Position numbers and translations under genes: made by a program. A stretch of 49,300 nt of DNA from assembly GCA_003427395.1 (NCBI GenBank), contig BFEA01000052.1:2621767-2671066 (forward strand), read 5' to 3'. The notes beneath the pieces were generated by a model. It did not search any database and was not told the DNA's origin. It was given only the letters and a program-made list of their open reading frames with translations. Each line of letters starts with the position of its first letter. The stretch's first letter is position 1. Below, one piece after another: positions 44,236 to 49,300 of this stretch. The DNA is from Chara braunii (Eukaryota; Streptophyta; Charophyceae; Charales; Characeae).

Positions 44236-45276
44236 TCACCGAGTGGTGGACGGTGCTGACCGAGATGGAAGAGAGCTGGATGTGCTCCTGGTCGTGGTCA
44301 GGGCGCCGGGATAGGGCATCGGCGACCCAATTAGTCTCACCCTTGATGTGCTCAGTGGTGAAACTAAACTCGGATAGGTCGCGCCACCAGCGAGCCTGTC
44401 GAGTTTTTCAGAAAAGCCTGGACTACAGAGTTGTCCGTGCGCACCGTGAATGGTGCCCCGTGCAGGTAGTGACGCCAATGTCGAGCGGCATAAACTACTG
44501 GGAGAACCTCATGTTCATCAGCAGTGTAGTTTATCTCGACGGGCAGGAGCTGACGGCAGTTGAAGGCTATCGGACAATCACCTGAGCGAGACTCGACAGT
44601 GCCGTCCTCGGCGATGGTAGGAGAATAGTCAATAGAAGGCTCGTCAGTAGCTGGACGAGTAGGCGTCAGTCGGGAAGCAGTGGTAGGTGTAGGTGGTGGG
44701 AAGCGAGGGATATGAGGATGAGAGGAATCAGGATATGAGGGGAAGATCTGAGAAAGCACTGTTCCTACAGCGAAGTCTGACGCATCGGTGGTAAGGATAA
44801 AAGGGCGGTCAAAATCGGGTAGGTGAAAAACCGGTGCGCATGTCACCGCCTTCTTGAGGGCGCGGAAGGCGTCCTCGTGGAAGGGTGTCCAAGCCCGGGG
44901 TGGGTTCTTCCGGAGGACGGTGGAGGTAAGGATGTAGGAATACCTAGCGTATCCCCGGATGAAGTTACTTTAGTAGCTGGTCAAGCCTAGGAAGCTGCGA
45001 AGCTGCTTGGCAGATGTGGGAGCGGGCCACTCCGCAATAGCAGTGATCTTCGCGTCGTCCATGTGGAGACCCTGGTCAGACACGTAGTGTCCTAAGAAAT
45101 TCACTTTGTGCTGGGCAAAGTGACACTTGCTTAGCTTGGCGTAGAAGCCATGTCTGCGCAAGCGATCAAGGACGTCGCGAAGTGTCTGAGATGCTTCTCA
45201 AGGGTACGACTATAGACGAGGATATCGTCGAGGTAAACGAGAACGTTCTACTCCAGGATGTTCCTGAAGATGTCGT
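44236..45276 (-). pseudogene. Chromovirus reverse transcriptase C-terminus and RNase H
   Basis: The catalytic YLDD lies in LVYLDDILVYS at 45209-45245, with a TAG stop just before it and a frame change on either side. Then come the RT thumb/connection (KLSKCHFAQHKVNFLGHYVS, 44970-45161), a TAA stop after LGLTSY, and the RNase H domain (44364-44846) with the expected acidic residues in TTDASDF, DEHEV and RTDNS. A further frameshift near 44400 precedes GETNWVADALSRR, the normal end of the RNase H. Confidence 0.88.
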
Positions 45277-46902
45277 TCATTGCCCTCTGGTAGTGGGTGC
45301 GTTGGTGAGGCCGAATGGCATCACCGTGAACTCGTAGTGGCCGAATCGCGATCGGAACGCGGTCTTCGGTTGGTCGGCTGCAGCGACATAGATCTGATGG
45401 TAACCGCTACGAAGATCAATCTTCGCAAAGAAACGGTTGCCTGCTAGGCGGTCGAACAGCTCATCGGAACGAGGCATGGGGTAGCTGTTCTTAACCGTGT
45501 AGCGGTTGAGGCCGCGGTAGTCGATGCAGAGACGAAGAGTTCCATCCGCTTTGCGAGCAAAGAGGAGGGGTGCACCCCACGGGGAGTTGTTGGGTTTAAT
45601 GAAACCCAGTCTCAGAAGCTCCTCAAGCTGACGCTTGAGTTCGGTGGCCTCGGGGATCGAGAGTCTGTAGGGTGCCTGGTGGTGAACACGAGAGTTAGGC
45701 ACGAGCTGAATGGAGTGCTCGACGTCACGCATCGGTGGGATGCTGGCGTACGAGAACGACGACGGGAAAACGTCGTGGTACTCTTGGATGAGGTCACGAA
45801 CTGCGGGCTCCAAGTCAGCCGTATATCGTGGGAGTTCCTCAGCGTCAGCGTCAGCGCGCGACGGTGGGGTGGACTCGACGGACGGCGGAGGGACGGAAGT
45901 AGAGATGGGAGCCATGGAGATAGAGGGAGGATCTGGCTCCAGAGGGATGAGCTCGGCGTCGNGANAGGGTGGATCATAGTGTAAGAGATCCGTCACGTCC
46001 ACCATAAAGAAGGTGACGTCGTTCTGTCGAATGAAGTGAGCGAACTGCCGAGGCGAGGTGACAGTGATAGAGGGAGATGGTGTGGGCACTGAAGGCTCCA
46101 GGGGAGGAGGATTAGGGCGTGGTGTCGCCGTGGTACCTATGAAAGGTATGCGATACGTCTGTCCACACTTCGTTTTGAGAACGAGAGTGTTGGTCGCCCA
46201 ATCGGCCTCGGTGCTGCGGAACCGACGAGACCACGGAGTGCTGAGAATGAAGTCGTACCCCGTGTCCATCACATCGAAATGTGCAAAGGAGCGGTGGCGA
46301 CGAGACGCCGGGGAACGCTCAGTCGGCTCGAGAGTGACGAAGAAGGGGAGGTCGGTGACCGTCTGATCGAAGAAGCGTTGGGTCTTGTCATCCCCTAGGG
46401 TAATGGAGATGGGAGTCGGAGACCTTGTCGTGGGTAAGCGGGCTTCCTTCACCACGCGTGGGTGAATGAAGTCGCCCTGAGAACCGGAATCCCACAGCGC
46501 TGAGTACACCCTCGTGGAGGTCCGGAGTCGTACGGGGATGATCGGGATGGTGCGATCAGGGTCAGAGAGGATGGCGAGAAGGCGACGCAGTGCAGCGACA
46601 TGGAGGGTGAGTCGCTCCTGACGAGCCTGGAGCATGCTCAAGTCCAGAAGAGAGGACACAACGTCCTCGCGAGTAGCAAGCTGCTCGCTGCAACGGGCTG
46701 AGCGAATGGCTCGACGCGTCGGTAGTCGCGGCGGGGAAGGAGGGGAGACGGTGGTCTGCGGAGGCGCAGACGGCACTGCGACAGAGGGCTGAGTACACTC
46801 TGTCGAGTCCTGCGATACCTCAACTCCAGTAACGAGAGGGGGGAACCACAACGGAGATGTCGGGAAGCCCACTACTGAGGAGGGCGCAGGTGTACACTGC
46901 AC
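45277..46902 (-). pseudogene. Chromovirus protease and N-terminal reverse transcriptase
   Basis: This open 541-codon block has an aspartic protease signature at residues 136-144 (LWDSGSQGD; DSG in place of DTG). Reverse transcriptase begins at about residue 405 and has LCIDYRGLN (458-466), [11 protein letters not shown] (494-504) and [12 protein letters not shown] (525-536). The frame is lost right after NAP, before the YLDD motif. Between protease and RT there is a Pro/Ser-rich linker with two N. Confidence 0.9.
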
Positions 46903-48950
46903 CGTGGCTAGGAGGCGCCGCGGGGACGTGAGGCGCCGGGGGGGGACTGAGCATGACGCTGACGAGAAAGGTCAGCGTAGTGGCGGTTGAGGGCGGTAGT
47001 GTAAGGGCACCGCGAGGAGGTATGACCGTCCAAGCGGCAGCGCAAACACCCACGCCGGCCCAAAATAGCCGCACGCTCCTCAGGGGAAAGGACACCACGA
47101 GGAGGGACGAAGCCCTGAGGGAGGTCCTCCTGAGGGACCTCGGGGAGCGATGCGCCAGCGTGACCGAGCTGCGTGCCCGAGAGAGGGCAGAGAGCGCGAG
47201 CTGAAGGCGCTCAGCTGCAGGGAGGGTAGAGTCCTCCAAGTGATAGTGGACGACCTCGCAGAGATCGAGGTCGTCGCTGTGGTCGCCCTCAGATGACAGT
47301 GGGGCAACAACGTCCTGCTCACCATACTCCAGCGCGCTGAAGCGGCGCGAGAAGTGGCGGCCCTGCTGCGTGGAATGGTGGGGAAGACCGCGGAAAGGGG
47401 AACGGCGCTGGGAAGTGCCGTGAGAGGAGGAGGCGGCGTAGCCCGTGCGCTGGGGCTGGGAGGAGGAGGCGGGTTGAAGACGGGCTTGCATCCGCTGGTG
47501 GTCCCTGGCGGCGTCGCAAGCCTGTGGGGCCGATGTGAACTCGTACCGCCATAGCTCGGAGCGGTACTCGAGCGGAAGGCTGGCCAAGAAACGATCGATA
47601 AGGGCAGCCTTGGGGAGGAACGCCACGTCGCAAACGAGGCGGGCGTCCTGAAAGACCTGGATGTGGCGATCCAGACCGGCAGCGCCACCAGAGCCGGACC
47701 AGCGTGTAGTGACGACACGCTCGAAGGAGTCAGTCACGTCGTATCGGGCTCCGAAGTGATCCTCGAGGAACGCCTGGAAATCCACGAAGGTCGAAGTCCG
47801 ACCCTCACGAAGGGAATAGGCATAGAAATCCTCCCAGGCCTCGAAAGGATCGCCACGCAGGCGCGTGGAGAGGTGACCCACCCACGTCTCGGGTGTGGCG
47901 CTGGTGGCAGACTGCAGCCACCGAGACACGCGTATGCCTGTACCGTCATACAAGGCAATGTCCGACAAGCGGATGAGTGGCGTGCCACCGTTTTGGCGGC
48001 GAGGGGATCGAGGAGCGGAGGCCTGTGCCACGGCTGAGTGAGTCGGCGCAGGTCCTGAAGAAAGGGGCGCAACTGATTGTGCGCCCGGGCCGCATGGGGG
48101 AGCGGCGGTGGCAACAGCGGNAGGCTGCGAGGGTGCTGCGGTGGAAGAGGTCGCAGCAACCGCGGGAGTAGGAAGAAGGTAGGAAGGAGTTGTATAGGGT
48201 GCAGGGCGAGGAAAACGATCCTGCATGGGAGGAAGGGTAGAGGAGGTAGTGGGTGCGCCCGAAGGTGTGGCCACCTATGAGGGTGGGGGTGGCTGAAGGC
48301 GTAAGAGGGCGAGGTTGGCCTGGAGCTGGGCAATCTCATCCTCGAGACCTCGAACGTAGGTCGTGCGAGGGGTAGCAGGGGGAAGAGTGGAGGAAGTGGA
48401 TGCACAAGCGGCGCGGGGCATCCCAGAGGGGGGAGAGCCAGGTGGCGCTGCGGTCGTGCGAAGGGGGGGGAGGAGCGGGGCACCCGGAAACGCTGAAACC
48501 ATGGTAACGGGTTGTGGTCCTGTGGCCGTCATAACGGGAATCTGGGCCGGTGTGCCCGTAGACTGAGGAAGGGCCTGACTCGTGGCGGCCGTCGAGCTAG
48601 GGGCGTGGACGGTCACCAAAATGGTCGGGTCGGGGGCAGCAAAGGAGGAAACTCCGCCGTGGCCACCCTGTCGGAGAACTGGGGACCCGGACTGAGAGAC
48701 AGGAGAAGAGAGGATGAGGAGAGGAAGGACGACCAGCGTCCTGGAGTTGCTGCACGCCGGCGGCAAGGGTCGCCACCTGCGCCTGTAAGGGCCCGAGGGT
48801 CGCGAGTTGCGCCTGGATGGGCGCGAGGAGGGAGGTGAGGAGGGTGTGTAGAGCCCCCTGGGGCTGATGGCCTTGGTCCGCCGGCACGGGTGTGGAGCCC
48901 GATGCCGTGGTCATCGCCGTGTAGACGGCGTGTGACGCACCGTCGGCCAT
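46820..48950 (-). pseudogene. Chromovirus Gag with zinc knuckle
   Basis: The frame begins at 48950 (MADGASHAVYTAMTTASG), shifts near 48730, meets a TAG stop at 48275-48277, and continues as a long open block to about 47175. That block contains a Retrotrans_gag-like core (ETWVGHLSTRLRGDPFEAW, later FLASLPLEYRSELW). A perfect CX2CX4HX4C zinc knuckle (CLRCRLDGHTSSRC) lies near 47005-47050 in a different frame from the core, so a frameshift lies between about 47150 and 47200. The zinc-knuckle frame ends shortly after a run of eight C (46938-46945 as G on the plus strand). The Gag core would form the capsid and the knuckle would bind RNA. Confidence 0.85.
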
Positions 48951-49300
48951 GGGGAGATGACAGACCGGACTGGAGGGGGCCAGAAGAGGTCCGCGTGAGC
49001 GGAGGGCGTAGGGGGAAGTCCGCGGTAGAAAGCGGCGAACGGCGCTAGCAAGGCTAGCACGCGCGCCGTCAAATGGGGAGGGGTGGTTCAGGTCCAGGGT
49101 GCCCGAAGAGGACGGGGAAGTAGGAGGGTTTTGAGGAACCCTAAACCCTACAAAACCCCTAAGAAAACCCTAACCGAGGTTTAAGGCTAGGGTAGGGTAC
49201 CGGTGACCTAATCAAGAAAGTAAAATAGCAAGCATAGGGGGGGGGGAAGACGGGAGAAAAATAAATAAACAGCGAGATTTCGAGAGGAAATAAAAATAAA
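48951..49300 (-). other. 5' leader or LTR end of the chromovirus, telomere-like motifs
   Basis: Plus-strand CCCTAAACCCTA, AAAACCCCTAAG and AAAACCCTAACC (49139-49174) resemble the plant telomere unit CCCTAAA and the telo-box AAACCCTA. A run of nine G is at 49239-49247. No primer-binding site could be identified. No gene starts here. Confidence 0.5.

Larger units (their letters stand above)
42565..48950 (-). mobile_element. Decayed Ty3/gypsy chromovirus (coding span)
   Basis: Gag, zinc knuckle, protease, reverse transcriptase, RNase H, integrase and chromodomain follow in that order on the minus strand, which defines a chromovirus. At least four frameshifts and several stop codons break it, so it is not autonomous. 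LTRs are not resolved; the coding span leaves only about 350 bases before the window edge on the 5' side. Confidence 0.92.

Overview
The window looks like nuclear DNA of a green-lineage eukaryote, and a charophyte alga or early land plant fits best. The reasons are a CBSX3-like mitochondrial CBS-domain gene, a Ty3/gypsy chromovirus, a retroelement primed by tRNA-Asp, plant-type U6 and U2 snRNA sequences, and dense repeats with little coding DNA. The species assignment (for example Chara) is inference. Runs of N and long homopolymers mark it as a draft assembly.

Layout. Bases 600-5485 hold a truncated minus-strand LTR, related to but clearly diverged from the next element. Bases 6590-28494 are one very large LTR retrotransposon (about 21.9 kb): a 7.4 kb 5' LTR (6590-13985), a primer-binding site complementary to tRNA-Asp (13988-14004), a 7.1 kb internal region with an unrecognised ORF (16275-16841) and a Gag-like ORF (17039-18778) but no protease, reverse transcriptase or integrase that I can find, and a 7.37 kb 3' LTR (21127-28494). 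Each LTR carries a U6 snRNA sequence (7710-7818 and 22284-22391). Each also carries an array of ten short hairpins whose loop is conserved while the stem sequence changes with base pairing kept. The element can only be non-autonomous, like a plant LARD that kept gag.

Bases 28495-32700 are repeat-rich DNA with no gene that I can support. The one convincing cellular gene is the CBSX3-like gene at 32981-34234. Bases 34250-42500 are a mosaic of simple repeats, tandem minisatellites, tRNA-derived SINE-like pieces, a 3'-truncated U2 snRNA sequence (37604-37694) and four foldbacks (36902-37026, 38135-38292, 38425-39028, 40438-40541). Some of the foldbacks resemble microRNA precursors and some resemble MITEs.

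Bases 42565-48950 (minus strand) are a decayed chromovirus with Gag, zinc knuckle, protease, reverse transcriptase, RNase H, integrase and chromodomain in the usual order, broken by several frameshifts and stop codons. It or a relative could in principle supply enzymes to the Gag-only element, but this copy cannot. The most novel material is the giant Gag-only element with U6 in its LTRs and its covarying hairpin array.
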